From the NCBI GenBank assembly GCA_965227935.1, contig CBDDGS010000019.1:310001-374000 (forward strand): DNA of 64,000 nt. The letters are read 5' to 3'. Every line of letters begins with the position of its first letter. Position 1 is the stretch's first letter. The notes below the pieces were generated by a model. That model was not told where the DNA came from and ran no database searches. It saw nothing but the letters and a program-made list of their open reading frames with translations. Made by a program: the position numbers and the translations under genes. This DNA is from JAWPMT01 sp965227935. GTDB taxonomy: Bacteria > Bacteroidota > Bacteroidia > Cytophagales > Cyclobacteriaceae. Below, piece by piece: positions 16,969-25,268 of the stretch.

Positions 16969-17399
16969 GAAGCCGGTATGTAAGGGTATAATCAGAAGTC
17001 CTTACTTAGAACTTGGTTAACCGTCAGCGCAATAAACAGGCATTACGTCATATTTATTTCGTTTTCCCCCTGAACAAACTTTCCAGACTCTGAAACCACA
17101 CTATCCCTGGTTTTTTGTTCTGGGTATTGATTTCTTATTGAGTCATCGGAACGTGTTTATGACACGGTCCGAATCAGTAATCGAATATTTTAAGTAAAAG
17201 ATACTCAGAATCTAACAGCCAGGAAAGTGATTGTATGGCAGTTGTTATGGAAGCTGTCAAAAGTCATTCCGCTACTGCAACTAATCCTCATTATTTAGCC
17301 GCTCTTTGAACTCTACCGTGGACAAATTTGACGAGCGTTACGACTGTCCCAGTGTCACAGGGCTATCTGCATTCTGACTGATCAGCCCGTGGAGCCTAC
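16969..17399. other. intergenic region upstream of the TPR kinase
   Basis: 431 bases without a convincing ORF, repeat or terminator. It lies between the TPR-kinase start (16968) and the 3' end of the barrel gene at 17400, so it should contain the kinase promoter, but no exact TAnnTTTG element was found on the minus strand near the start. Confidence 0.6.
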
Positions 17400-18110
17400 T
17401 CACCCCCCGTTCTCAACCTCCTCTTTCGACTTGGCACCGATTGGTATGTTCAGCTTCAGAGAAAGAGCACTGTTGTTGGTGCCTGACCTGTCCTTGTACA
17501 CATCCACCAAACCGTAGTAGTACTTGAGACCCAGGGTCATTCCGGCTCGGCCCGGGGCCAGTCTATAACCTAGGCCACCAGCGAGACCGAAATCAATCCG
17601 ATTGACCATGTCCTTGTTGAACTCTTTCACCTTGGCCTCTTTCCCCTCCACGTCAGAGCGGAACTCCACCCACGCATTTCGCAGCCAGCCTACTTGTGGG
17701 CCTGCTTCCAGGTAGAAGCGACGTTTGATTTTATATCGGGCGAAGATGGGAATATTGAAGTAGCTCAGGGTCTGGCGATAATCCCCTTCTTCCACGTAAA
17801 CATCCGCGTCAAGGAAGGTGAGGTCGTTGGTGGTCAACTCGTCGACACCAAAACTCGACTTGACCATCACACCTGTATACAGGTACAAGGGGTCTTTCAA
17901 TCGAATGTCGAAATAGAAGCCGAGATTCAATGTCCCCAAGGTCTTATCCGTTTCCATCTCGGCGATTTGGGACCAGTTGAAGCCTCCCTCCAGACCAAAT
18001 TCCAGCCCGTCGCTGTTGAGTTTGTCACCGAAGATAAGGGTGATCAGTACCTGCGAGTGACACAAATAGCCGGACGACACCAGGAGTAGAGTGAAGATGT
18101 ATTTTTTCAT
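17400..18110 (-). CDS. outer-membrane beta-barrel protein (PorT-like)
   Basis: 236 residues. The signal peptide (about 1-20, ending near CHSQ) is followed by alternating polar and aromatic strands (FGLEGGFNWSQI, LNLGFYFDIRL, FNIPIFARYKIKRRFYLEAGPQVGWL, MTLGLKYYYGLVDV, LSLKLNIPIG), the pattern of the small outer-membrane barrel family PF13568. The function is unknown; such barrels often serve as channels or receptors. The C-terminal six residues are charged, so the last strand ends before the terminus. It follows the 18142 gene by 31 bases on the same strand and probably belongs to the same transcript. Confidence 0.75.
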   Translation of the reverse strand: MKKYIFTLLLVSSGYLCHSQVLITLIFGDKLNSDGLEFGLEGGFNWSQIAEMETDKTLGTLNLGFYFDIRLKDPLYLYTGVMVKSSFGVDELTTNDLTFLDADVYVEEGDYRQTLSYFNIPIFARYKIKRRFYLEAGPQVGWLRNAWVEFRSDVEGKEAKVKEFNKDMVNRIDFGLAGGLGYRLAPGRAGMTLGLKYYYGLVDVYKDRSGTNNSALSLKLNIPIGAKSKEEVENGG

Positions 18111-18141
18111 GAGAGAGAGATTAAGTAGACCTGTCTATGGG

Positions 18142-19167
18142 TCAAATGCCGAACCGGTATTCCAGGATGAACATCAGCTGTTGCTTCGACTGTACAAATC
18201 CGTATTCCGTGCGCAAAGCCCAGTGGGAACTGTGTTGGTAAGTTCCGCCGAGCAGCAAGTTCCAATTGGCTTCGAGGGCCTTCGTAAAGCGATAGGCAAT
18301 GTCTGATTCCACCAGGCCAAAGAGCCAGTCATAGGCCCCTTGATAGACACGACGTTGCAAGACGGTGAGGTCATCCCAATAATTGCCATTCCGGTCAGGG
18401 ATCTCGTTATTCACAAAGGACTGCCACCTTGCATCAATGGCTGCTTTGTCTTCATCGGTGATACCCAGACCCTCGTCGATGCCTATACTACCAGAGGTCT
18501 GACCCTCAAGGCGCTGATATTGGGTCCCTACCCAGACCCCAAAGAACTGATCCGGCCGTTTCAATGGGAATGTCTTAATGGCACGGATGCCGGCTACGTT
18601 GACCTGAACGGGTTTATCGAGCCGGTCGTTGGTAGTCCATGACCACGAGTAATCTCCGGATAGGTTAATGAATCCCAAGGGCACGACACCAATCAAATTG
18701 AACCCGTAGTAGTTGCCATTGATATCAGTTACACTTTCGAAGAAGTCGCTGCCCACCACTGAGAAAGAGATCGTTTGCTCCCCCCAGACCTTGCCCGCAT
18801 AGGCTCCTACTCCAAAGAAAGGCAAGATCCAGGTATCAAACCGGCCGTTGATCGTATTGATGCGTCCTTGTGAGGGCCCAAACTCGAGGATCCCATCCAG
18901 GTCAATGTACTCTCCGAAAGAACCGTCAGGCTCGCTGATGGCCATTTCGAAATTGTCCAGGACAATGTTCTGTCGGTTGAATATGGTACCGATCCCTAAG
19001 CCATGAGGAGCGGGAAGTCGATAGCCCCTTTCCCACGCTTTCTTCCCAAGCAATGGCAGTTTCCAGGGGTACTCGGTTCCCAAAATCGTCGAGTCAACTT
19101 TTTGGGCAAACACGGAGATCACGAGTAGTTGTGAGAGGATCACCAAGGTGAGGGTTCTACGTTTCAT
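18142..19167 (-). CDS. outer-membrane protein, predicted beta-barrel
   Basis: 341 residues with a signal peptide (about 1-21, cleavage near VFAQ). The body alternates aromatic/hydrophobic strands and polar turns, for example YYGFNLIGVVPLGFINLSGDYSW, FFGVWVGTQYQRL, ANWNLLLGGTYQHSSHW and a final strand LMFILEYRFGI, compatible with a barrel of about 12-14 strands. I do not recognise a named family beyond this. A hydrophilic insert (about 227-265, DEGLGITDEDKAAIDARWQS) probably forms an external loop. It lies 30 bases upstream of the 17400 barrel gene. Separated from the DUF1254 gene by 132 bases that contain an inverted repeat (19236-19246 with 19269-19279). Confidence 0.65.
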   Translation of the reverse strand: MKRRTLTLVILSQLLVISVFAQKVDSTILGTEYPWKLPLLGKKAWERGYRLPAPHGLGIGTIFNRQNIVLDNFEMAISEPDGSFGEYIDLDGILEFGPSQGRINTINGRFDTWILPFFGVGAYAGKVWGEQTISFSVVGSDFFESVTDINGNYYGFNLIGVVPLGFINLSGDYSWSWTTNDRLDKPVQVNVAGIRAIKTFPLKRPDQFFGVWVGTQYQRLEGQTSGSIGIDEGLGITDEDKAAIDARWQSFVNNEIPDRNGNYWDDLTVLQRRVYQGAYDWLFGLVESDIAYRFTKALEANWNLLLGGTYQHSSHWALRTEYGFVQSKQQLMFILEYRFGI

Positions 19168-19235
19168 TTCTATATAGTCTGGGCGTCAGTTTTATTCGAT
19201 CTTAATTTTTTTGGGAAAAGTAAGCAATTTGAAAT

Positions 19236-19279
19236 CGCCATGGCCACCGTACTGCATTTTCTGCTACTTGGCCATGGTG
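19236..19279. repeat. inverted repeat downstream of the DUF1254 gene
   Basis: CGCCATGGCCA (19236-19246) pairs with TGGCCATGGTG (19269-19279), 10 of 11 positions. No T-run follows. It lies just beyond the 3' end of the 19300 gene and may limit read-through into 18142. Confidence 0.45.
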
Positions 19280-19299
19280 ATCGCCGGAACGACTTCGCG

Positions 19300-20844
19300 T
19301 TATTTGCTTACCAACTCAGCATCAGAGGGGTACCATTCGCCTTCAAACCAGGGATCCAGGGGACCATATAGCCTGAAGATCGTGTTCCAGCCTTTGCCAG
19401 GTACCGTTTGGATCCAATTACTTTCAAAACCCGCTGGAGGCTCTGGTCCAATGAATACATCCCAGCTGCCATCTTCATTTTGGACAAGGCCCTCTTTGTT
19501 ATTGTCAATACCAGGGAATTGCTGGTCCGTCTGTAGCATTGAACGCGTCTGGTTGTCGTAGATCGTAAACGACCAGAAATCGTTCATCGGAGGGTTCGCA
19601 GGCACATTGAACTTGTAGGTTTTGCTGCCATCGAAGGTATTGCCATCTACATCGGAGTAGGCAATGGCATACTGGGAACCCTTACCCACGATCTTCATAG
19701 ACATGGCAGGTGTTATACCCGTAGCATAGAAGTGAAACGCTCCCCTGGCATCGAGTAGGCGGGCACCTTCATGTTCAAAGAGGTAGCTCTTGTAAGCAAG
19801 TGGGTTGAGCCACTGCGTACCGGGGAACTTGTACAAGTACTCGGATCGTGGCTTGGCCATCTGGGTTCGGACGATGGCGGCGCCGATCTTTGCCGCTTCT
19901 GCGAGAATCCTTTGCATGCGCTCGTCAGGTGCAAATTCCTGGCCCTTCTTTATGCCTATTGCCGCGAGCGTACCGAGAATCTCGGGATTCTCTCCGAAAG
20001 CAGGCTCTGATTGTACCACGGCATTTATCTCTTCAAAAATGCCTTCATCCATGCGGTGGATCGTGTTGAATTCCTTTCCTGAGACATTCACAAAATTCAT
20101 AGCGGGTGGATTGTCCTTTTGGGATAGGGGATAGATTTTAACCGCGGCCTTTGTCGCTTGTACAGCTGGCTGAGGATCTCCATCTACCTGGAATCCACGC
20201 CAGATCACCCAGTGTCCATAAGTGTTGGCCTTGTAGGCATAGTATTCATCGGGTACTGCACCCTCGTATCCGGGAGGCAGTATGAGAAACTTGCCGCCTT
20301 GTCCACGGTCCGGACCCAGTCGCCCAAAGTCAGCTACATACTTAAACCAGTGGTCGTCGATGATACCCAGGACGTCTGGAGGCGTTTCGATCACCATTGG
20401 CTCATTTCCCAACTCCAACCATGACATCATGTATACGGAGGTGGTATTGGCCGTCAAAAACAAGGCCCTGGAGTCCATGAGATCTTCGAAAAGCAGCGCT
20501 GTCTCATTGGCAGGACCAAATTGCAGGATGCCCTTTTTCATAGCCTCCATTGAAGCGATGTGGATGGCTGTGGTGTATGCATGTACCGCATTGTGCAGGT
20601 CGACGTAGTCATAGACGGCCTCTCCCGTACTCGGAAAGGGGATCCCGTCATAGAACTTCAGGTCTCCAAGTGTCGATGAATTCAAAACATTCGGAGTCTC
20701 AATTCCTTCTGGGACATCCGTGGTCATTTCCATCGTAGGAGGTGTTGCAGATTGGGCCGTGCGATCGGTAGAGACCGGTTTTTCGGCATTTTGCTGGCAG
20801 CCTACTGTTGCTGCCAGGAGAAGGATGAATTTGAATCTTTGCAT
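19300..20844 (-). CDS. DUF1254/DUF1214-domain lipoprotein
   Basis: 514 residues. The N-terminus is a lipoprotein signal with lipobox around AATVGC (C16), followed by a linker to about residue 60. A DUF1254-like part (about 65-200, with YDYVDLHNAVHAYTTAIH, TANTTSVYMMSWLEL and WFKYVADFGRLGPDRGQGG) precedes a DUF1214-like C-terminal part (NDFWSFTIYDNQTRSML, DVFIGPEPPAGFESNWIQT, FRLYGPLDPWFEGEW). The pair is widespread and sometimes annotated as murein-related or as a mobile outer-membrane protein, but the function is not established. It starts 3 bases after the DUF4136 gene and is the last member of that three-gene operon. Confidence 0.82.
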   Translation of the reverse strand: MQRFKFILLLAATVGCQQNAEKPVSTDRTAQSATPPTMEMTTDVPEGIETPNVLNSSTLGDLKFYDGIPFPSTGEAVYDYVDLHNAVHAYTTAIHIASMEAMKKGILQFGPANETALLFEDLMDSRALFLTANTTSVYMMSWLELGNEPMVIETPPDVLGIIDDHWFKYVADFGRLGPDRGQGGKFLILPPGYEGAVPDEYYAYKANTYGHWVIWRGFQVDGDPQPAVQATKAAVKIYPLSQKDNPPAMNFVNVSGKEFNTIHRMDEGIFEEINAVVQSEPAFGENPEILGTLAAIGIKKGQEFAPDERMQRILAEAAKIGAAIVRTQMAKPRSEYLYKFPGTQWLNPLAYKSYLFEHEGARLLDARGAFHFYATGITPAMSMKIVGKGSQYAIAYSDVDGNTFDGSKTYKFNVPANPPMNDFWSFTIYDNQTRSMLQTDQQFPGIDNNKEGLVQNEDGSWDVFIGPEPPAGFESNWIQTVPGKGWNTIFRLYGPLDPWFEGEWYPSDAELVSK

Positions 20845-20847
20845 GGA

Positions 20848-21408
20848 TTACTTTGCTTGTGGTGGGTATTTTTTGAAGATCTTGGCAACACCTTTGTTGA
20901 TGCGCTTGGAGCGCTTTTCCGGTGATATGCTTTCCTGATAAGTCCCTTCACCGCGACCTTGCCAGACGAGACTGTTGCTTTCGGTATCTACCAGGTCGAC
21001 GAAGATGGTGCCAACAATGTAGGACTCCACATCAATGGTGCTGGTAGAGAAGCCGCCGCCCCATCGGTAACCATATCTGCCTCCGGCACCATAGTAGGTC
21101 GTATTTGAAGTGGCTCGCTCCTGCTCGCTTGCCCGGATATACCAGTTGACATCAAGGTCAGCTTCTTCAGACTCTGACAGTCCTTTCGCTTGCAATTGGG
21201 TGCGTATCGCTTCCAGCATTCTATTCCGGTTCAGTTCCTGTATTGCATAGGTTTTCGCATCCTCGGTAAAGCGGAAAGTCTTGTATTGACTGAAATCTAC
21301 CGTCTGATCGTAGTCATAGGTGGTCTTAACTTGTCCGTAACCCGTCATGTACAGAAGCAACAGGGAGAGCGTACATGCCACCCTGGCCATTGAAGTCATA
21401 TGTTTCAT
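20848..21408 (-). CDS. DUF4136-domain protein
   Basis: 186 residues. After a hydrophobic signal sequence (about 8-25) the DUF4136 opening VKTTYDYDQTVDFSQYKTFRF is clear, and the fold continues to about residue 175. A glycine/tyrosine-rich run (YYGAGGRYGYRWGGGFS) splits the domain. DUF4136 proteins are exported, often lipoproteins, of unknown function; no lipobox cysteine is obvious at the signal end, so this one may be soluble in the periplasm. The start ATG overlaps the stop of the preceding 82-residue gene (ATGA), a translational-coupling arrangement. The domain recurs in the 23453 gene on the other side of the regulator. Confidence 0.83.
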   Translation of the reverse strand: MKHMTSMARVACTLSLLLLYMTGYGQVKTTYDYDQTVDFSQYKTFRFTEDAKTYAIQELNRNRMLEAIRTQLQAKGLSESEEADLDVNWYIRASEQERATSNTTYYGAGGRYGYRWGGGFSTSTIDVESYIVGTIFVDLVDTESNSLVWQGRGEGTYQESISPEKRSKRINKGVAKIFKKYPPQAK

Positions 21409-21653
21409 CGGTCTATTTGATTAATGATATATCTTGAGATTTCTTGTTTGAGCTCATCCAGCATTTTGCAGTCAAGCGAAACATCTTTCGAAGATTCCTT
21501 CCGATTGGATATCATCACTTGACAGTCATGATACTCCTGGAGCATGTCTACAAACACTTCCTGGTGGATCAATCCTTCTATCAATTGGGTATACTCGGGA
21601 AATAGCTGAATGCTAAGGAGATAAAGGTCAGATTGCTTTTCTTTGGGTATCAA
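21405..21653 (-). CDS. small protein, unknown function
   Basis: 82 residues from a TTG start, first gene of the minus-strand operon. The sequence is charged and helical, with IPKEKQSDLYLLSIQLFPEY and SLDCKMLDELKQEISRYII; no signal, membrane segment or known domain is recognised. The four-base ATGA overlap with the DUF4136 start argues that it is a real gene. Length and charge would fit a small cytosolic regulator or chaperone, but this is speculation. Its upstream region is shared with the divergent TPR regulator and contains the palindromic motif at 21705-21729. Confidence 0.6.
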   Translation of the reverse strand: MIPKEKQSDLYLLSIQLFPEYTQLIEGLIHQEVFVDMLQEYHDCQVMISNRKESSKDVSLDCKMLDELKQEISRYIINQIDR

Positions 21654-21704
21654 TTTTCGAAATCAAAAACACTCAAAGATTATCCGTAGTTAATTCTCAT
21701 TGTA

Positions 21705-21729
21705 GTAACACCGGGTAATTTACCGTAAC
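21705..21729. promoter_or_regulatory. palindromic operator-like motif, site 1
   Basis: On the minus strand it reads GTTACGGTAAATTACC at one end, matching site 2 (23378-23393) at 15 of 16 positions. The core GGTAA-T-TTACC is a perfect inverted repeat, flanked by GTAAC on each side. It lies 15 bases before the regulator start and 52 bases before the divergent 21653 start. Confidence 0.55.
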
Positions 21730-21744
21730 ATCCAGACCGCGAAA

Positions 21745-23310
21745 GTGCCAACCTCTATTACGAAATCGAACGTCCTTGATCAACTCTCCCGAATCCTTCG
21801 CAGTCAGGTTTTCAGAAACTCCGACATGCTTCGGAATTTCCTGTCATTCATTGTGCAGGAGGCGCTGAAAGACGATGGCATCGAGTTGAAACAGTACAGC
21901 ATTGCTGTTCACGCTTTTGGCAGAAGTGAGGCATTCGATGCCACCACAGACCCCATTGTGAGGATACAGGCCAGTCGATTGCGGCGCAACCTCGACTTGT
22001 ACTATCAGGAAGAGGGGAGAGGGGATATCATCCGAATTCTTTTGCCAAAGGGATCTTATCAGCCGTCTTTCCTGCCTATTGAAAAGCACAACGGAGTCCA
22101 ACAGCCGAATACTCCTGGCCTCGAGAGCAATGAGTTGATTTCCCTGGCCGTCATCCCAATGAAGAATCTCAGTGCTTCAGACGACAGGCAGCACATAGTC
22201 GATGGTTTCACGCAGGAATTGCTGATGGAGCTGTCGCGATATAAGGACTTCATGGTGATTCGCGTCAAAGATGAGGACAACGATTTGACCCAACAGTCCT
22301 TGGCCAGATTTTCACTGGAAGGCGCTATTCGCTTTGCCGGAGACCTGATGAAGATCTCTATTGGAGTGACAGACAATCGCAACAGACAGCTACTGTGGTC
22401 CTACCAGGAGAAATTCGACTCACATACCGTAGATCTCATACAAATACAAGAGGACGTGGCCATGGCGGTAGCACAGCAGATTGCCGGTCTCAGTGGAGTG
22501 ATCTCCGAAAAGCTATTTGCCGATTCAAACTGGGACAGCACGCATGATCAGGAGTTCTATGCGACCTACATGCATTTCTATGTCTACAATAAGAACCCGA
22601 CAGAAAAAAACGCACTGGAACTACTGGAGAAAGTGCATGCATTGGTCGAAAAACGGCCAGATTTTGCTGCCGGCTGGGCGGCGATGACAAATATCTACGC
22701 CGACGCCTTTATGTTTGGACTGGATCGGGAGCATTTGGACCTGGCGCTCGAGTTTGGTAGAAAGGCGGTCGATTTACAGCCCAATAACCAGATCTGCCAA
22801 ATCTACTACGCCTGGGCCCTGCAATTGAATGATCAAATAGAAGAGGCCGATAAACACTTTCGTATTTCGTTGGATCTCAATCCCCATGCACTTTTCTATC
22901 CCGGGGCCATCGGTTGGACGTTTCTCATGAGGGGTCTGGACGAGGGCTTCCCGCTAGTGATCAAGAGTATGGAATGTGACTACCAGTATCCTCGATGGTT
23001 CCATCACGGGCTGTGTCTGTACTATCTGGGGAAACAGGAGTACCACAAAGCTCTGCTGGAGGCTGAAAAGATTCAGAGCCCGGAACTGCATTGGGACTGG
23101 CTGCTGCAGATGGTATGCTGCGAAAAACTTTCCCTTACTGACAAGGCCCTACAACATCTTGGGAAACTGACCGAAGTAAAGCCGGACTTCTTTGAGCGAC
23201 CAGAAGCATTCGTTCGCGCCTTGGTCAAGTCAGAATCCCACGTCGAGGAGGTGCTCACCGCAATTCAATCTATGATCAATATCGCGGATTTGAGGCCCGC
23301 CTCGCAGTAG
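21745..23310 (+). CDS. TPR-type transcriptional regulator with winged-helix-like N-terminus
   Basis: 521 residues from a GTG start. Residues ~10-110 match the domain that opens with LRNFLSFIVQEALKDDGIELKQYSIAVHAFGR and ends in DPIVRIQASRLRRNLDLYYQEEGRGDIIRILLPKGSY, common at the N-terminus of CadC/adenylate-cyclase-like TPR regulators. A TolB-like segment (about 128-240, LAVIPMKNLSASDDRQHIVDGFTQELLMELSRYKDFMVI) follows, then TPR repeats (about 270-500) with the last cysteine-bearing repeats near residues 450-460. DNA binding is inferred, not proven. It is divergent from a DUF4136/DUF1254 operon and upstream of a second DUF4136 block; a near-identical palindrome precedes both it and that block, which suggests it controls both. 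Confidence 0.8.
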   Translation: MPTSITKSNVLDQLSRILRSQVFRNSDMLRNFLSFIVQEALKDDGIELKQYSIAVHAFGRSEAFDATTDPIVRIQASRLRRNLDLYYQEEGRGDIIRILLPKGSYQPSFLPIEKHNGVQQPNTPGLESNELISLAVIPMKNLSASDDRQHIVDGFTQELLMELSRYKDFMVIRVKDEDNDLTQQSLARFSLEGAIRFAGDLMKISIGVTDNRNRQLLWSYQEKFDSHTVDLIQIQEDVAMAVAQQIAGLSGVISEKLFADSNWDSTHDQEFYATYMHFYVYNKNPTEKNALELLEKVHALVEKRPDFAAGWAAMTNIYADAFMFGLDREHLDLALEFGRKAVDLQPNNQICQIYYAWALQLNDQIEEADKHFRISLDLNPHALFYPGAIGWTFLMRGLDEGFPLVIKSMECDYQYPRWFHHGLCLYYLGKQEYHKALLEAEKIQSPELHWDWLLQMVCCEKLSLTDKALQHLGKLTEVKPDFFERPEAFVRALVKSESHVEEVLTAIQSMINIADLRPASQ

Positions 23311-23377
23311 GGATCAACGTTGGCGTGAAGAGCCTTTCCAAAGGGGAGCGGTTTTTCTACCTGCCTCCTTGCTCCAT

Positions 23378-23402
23378 GTTACGGTAACTTACCATCCGTA
23401 AC
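23378..23402. promoter_or_regulatory. palindromic operator-like motif, site 2
   Basis: GTTACGG (23378-23384) and CCGTAAC (23396-23402) are perfect inverted arms, and the inner GGTAA-C-TTACC is a second perfect palindrome. The first 16 bases match site 1 on the opposite strand with one difference. It lies 50 bases upstream of the 23453 start. Confidence 0.6.
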
Positions 23403-23452
23403 TTTTGAAAGTTGGTCATTTCGGCAAAACTTTGTTAAAAATAGTTTGACCA

Positions 23453-24091
23453 ATGAATAAAGCACTTTCGCTATCCAAAATCGCGATCATCGCCTTGGTG
23501 ATTACCACCGCCTGCTACCCCGGCGACGATCTGGTGGTCTCTGATCTGGACATTGTCGCCACCAATTACGATGACGAATACTTCAATCGAAACTCACCCC
23601 GAACGTACTTCATGCCTGACACCGTGGGTGTGATCGGTGATGGCGATGCCAACGATTATGAGCTGACCCGAGCAGAGATGGATTTCATCCTCGCGCAGGT
23701 AGCTTCTAATTTCAGCGCACTCAACTACGAAAGAATCGAAACGGTCGATGATAATAATCTGCCAGATGTCGTAGTTACCGTCAATACGCTGGTTACTGAC
23801 GTCACCGGCGGCGGATGTATCCCATGGTGGCCCTGGTGGGGCTGGTACCCATGGTATCCGGGATGGGGATGGGGCCCTGGGTATTGCTACCCGGCCTACG
23901 TTTATTCATACACGAGTGGTACCCTGACAATGGATATGATCGCTCCAGCGACCAGTACAGACCAGGATTTTGACATCGTCTGGAGAGCAGGGATCAATGG
24001 ACTCGTAAGGAGTAACACGTCAGGCAACCAGACATTTGTCCGCGAGACGATCGATCAGGCTTTTGACCAGTCACCTTATCTGCAGCCTTGA
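23453..24091 (+). CDS. DUF4136-like lipoprotein with Trp/Pro-rich insert
   Basis: 212 residues. Residues 1-21 form a lipoprotein signal with lipobox ITTAC (C21). The DUF4136-like fold is visible from DLDIVATNYDDEYF to QTFVRETIDQAFDQSPY, including VVVTVNTLVTDV. Between about 122 and 147 lies a segment with ten tryptophans (PWWPWWGWYPWYPGWGWGP) and two flanking cysteines (C122 and C145), absent from the relative at 20848. Tryptophan-rich loops of this kind can contact membranes or sugars. First gene of a four-gene plus-strand block, with site 2 of the palindrome upstream. Confidence 0.75.
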   Translation: MNKALSLSKIAIIALVITTACYPGDDLVVSDLDIVATNYDDEYFNRNSPRTYFMPDTVGVIGDGDANDYELTRAEMDFILAQVASNFSALNYERIETVDDNNLPDVVVTVNTLVTDVTGGGCIPWWPWWGWYPWYPGWGWGPGYCYPAYVYSYTSGTLTMDMIAPATSTDQDFDIVWRAGINGLVRSNTSGNQTFVRETIDQAFDQSPYLQP

Positions 24092-24114
24092 GAACCCCCA
24101 AACTAACGACAGAA

Positions 24115-24699
24115 ATGAAACGTAACAACATAGTACTATTCATATTGCTGATGCCGTTTCTCGCGGCTGCGCAACAAGCTTACACCGGTGTTTCATACAA
24201 CACGTCCCTGACGTTGTCAGACACCAAAGACTACATAGACAATTACAGCTGGAGAGGAGCCAGCATGGAATACAATCAGTTCATCAACGAAAATGTAACC
24301 GTTGGCTTTTTTGCAGGCTGGAACGTGTTCTATCAGAAGCTAGAGGGCGAGTTTACATCTGGTACCAGAACTGCCTCCGGCACCCAGCAGCGTTATGTGA
24401 ACACATTGCCAATATTGCTGGAGTCCCGATACCATGTCCAGCCTGGAAATGCCCGGGCCCCTTATGTGGGATTGGGAGTTGGCACGATGTACAAAGAGCA
24501 GGAAACCCGCATGGGACTGTTCACAGTTTCGGACAACGGCTGGCAATTTGCCCTGGCACCGACAGTAGGATTCTTACTTCCTATTGGCAGTACCGCAGTG
24601 AACATTGGTGTTCGATATAATCTTGGATTTGGCGGCGGTGACCTCGATGATACATCCTATCTTGGCATCAACATCGGATTTGCCTGGATGAGATACTAG
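24115..24699 (+). CDS. outer-membrane beta-barrel protein
   Basis: 194 residues. The ORF could begin at a TTG (24088) that overlaps the preceding stop, but ATG 24115 gives a proper signal peptide (MKRNNIVLFILLMPFLAAAQ), so it is chosen. The mature part has eight or so barrel-like strands (VSYNTSLTLSD, VTVGFFAGWNVFYQKL, APYVGLGVGTMYKE, VNIGVRYNLGFGGG, YLGINIGFAWMRY) and ends in the aromatic-containing RY typical of outer-membrane barrels. Family is the PF13505/OmpA-barrel type. Role unknown. It lies 23 bases after the DUF4136 gene and is likely co-transcribed. Confidence 0.78.
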   Translation: MKRNNIVLFILLMPFLAAAQQAYTGVSYNTSLTLSDTKDYIDNYSWRGASMEYNQFINENVTVGFFAGWNVFYQKLEGEFTSGTRTASGTQQRYVNTLPILLESRYHVQPGNARAPYVGLGVGTMYKEQETRMGLFTVSDNGWQFALAPTVGFLLPIGSTAVNIGVRYNLGFGGGDLDDTSYLGINIGFAWMRY

Positions 24700-24735
24700 A
24701 CGGCAAGTCAATTAAATAATTAGAACCGGACAATT

Positions 24736-25260
24736 ATGTTGAACTCGAAACTTACCCAATGGACCTTCCTGATGGCGCTGATAGCCGTCCTGTTTGTCCA
24801 GTGTTCACCGAATCAACACCAAGCCAATGTCGAGCTGATCGAAAAATACGTGGCGGCTGTTGAGAGCAAGGATACCCAAACAATGAAGGACCTGCTGGCA
24901 AACGATTACGTGGGCTATGGTCCCAGTATTGCTGACACAACCAACAAAGAGAAAGCTGTTGCGACCTGGGAAAAAAACGCGGCCGAGCTCTACGATCAGA
25001 TCAAATACGAGCGATCAAGGAGCGTCGCAGTGACGATTACCGAGGGTGATTTTCCTGGAGAATGGGTCACCAACTGGGCCGAGTTGAGGATTTCCTATAA
25101 GGATGGCAGAGACCCTATTCGAATTTGGGCCAATTCAGTGTACCAGATCGAAGATGGCCAGATCAAAACCAGTTTCACCTTTTACAATGAAGCGGATGCC
25201 CTGCGTCAGCTGGGTTACGTGTTCATTGATTTGAATGACCTTTACGAAGACCCCAATTGA
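24736..25260 (+). CDS. SnoaL-like (NTF2-fold) lipoprotein
   Basis: 174 residues. Lipoprotein signal with lipobox VLFVQC (C23), then an NTF2-like domain from NVELIEKYVAAVESKDTQTMKDLLANDYVGYGPS to the strand IKTSFTFYNEADALRQLGY, the general form of SnoaL/DUF4440 proteins. Such domains bind small ligands in a deep pocket; catalytic residues cannot be assigned. Third gene of the plus-strand block that starts at 23453. The two ORFs around it overlap at the edges only through alternative TTG starts. Confidence 0.75.
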   Translation: MLNSKLTQWTFLMALIAVLFVQCSPNQHQANVELIEKYVAAVESKDTQTMKDLLANDYVGYGPSIADTTNKEKAVATWEKNAAELYDQIKYERSRSVAVTITEGDFPGEWVTNWAELRISYKDGRDPIRIWANSVYQIEDGQIKTSFTFYNEADALRQLGYVFIDLNDLYEDPN

Positions 25261-25268
25261 GCAGAAAG

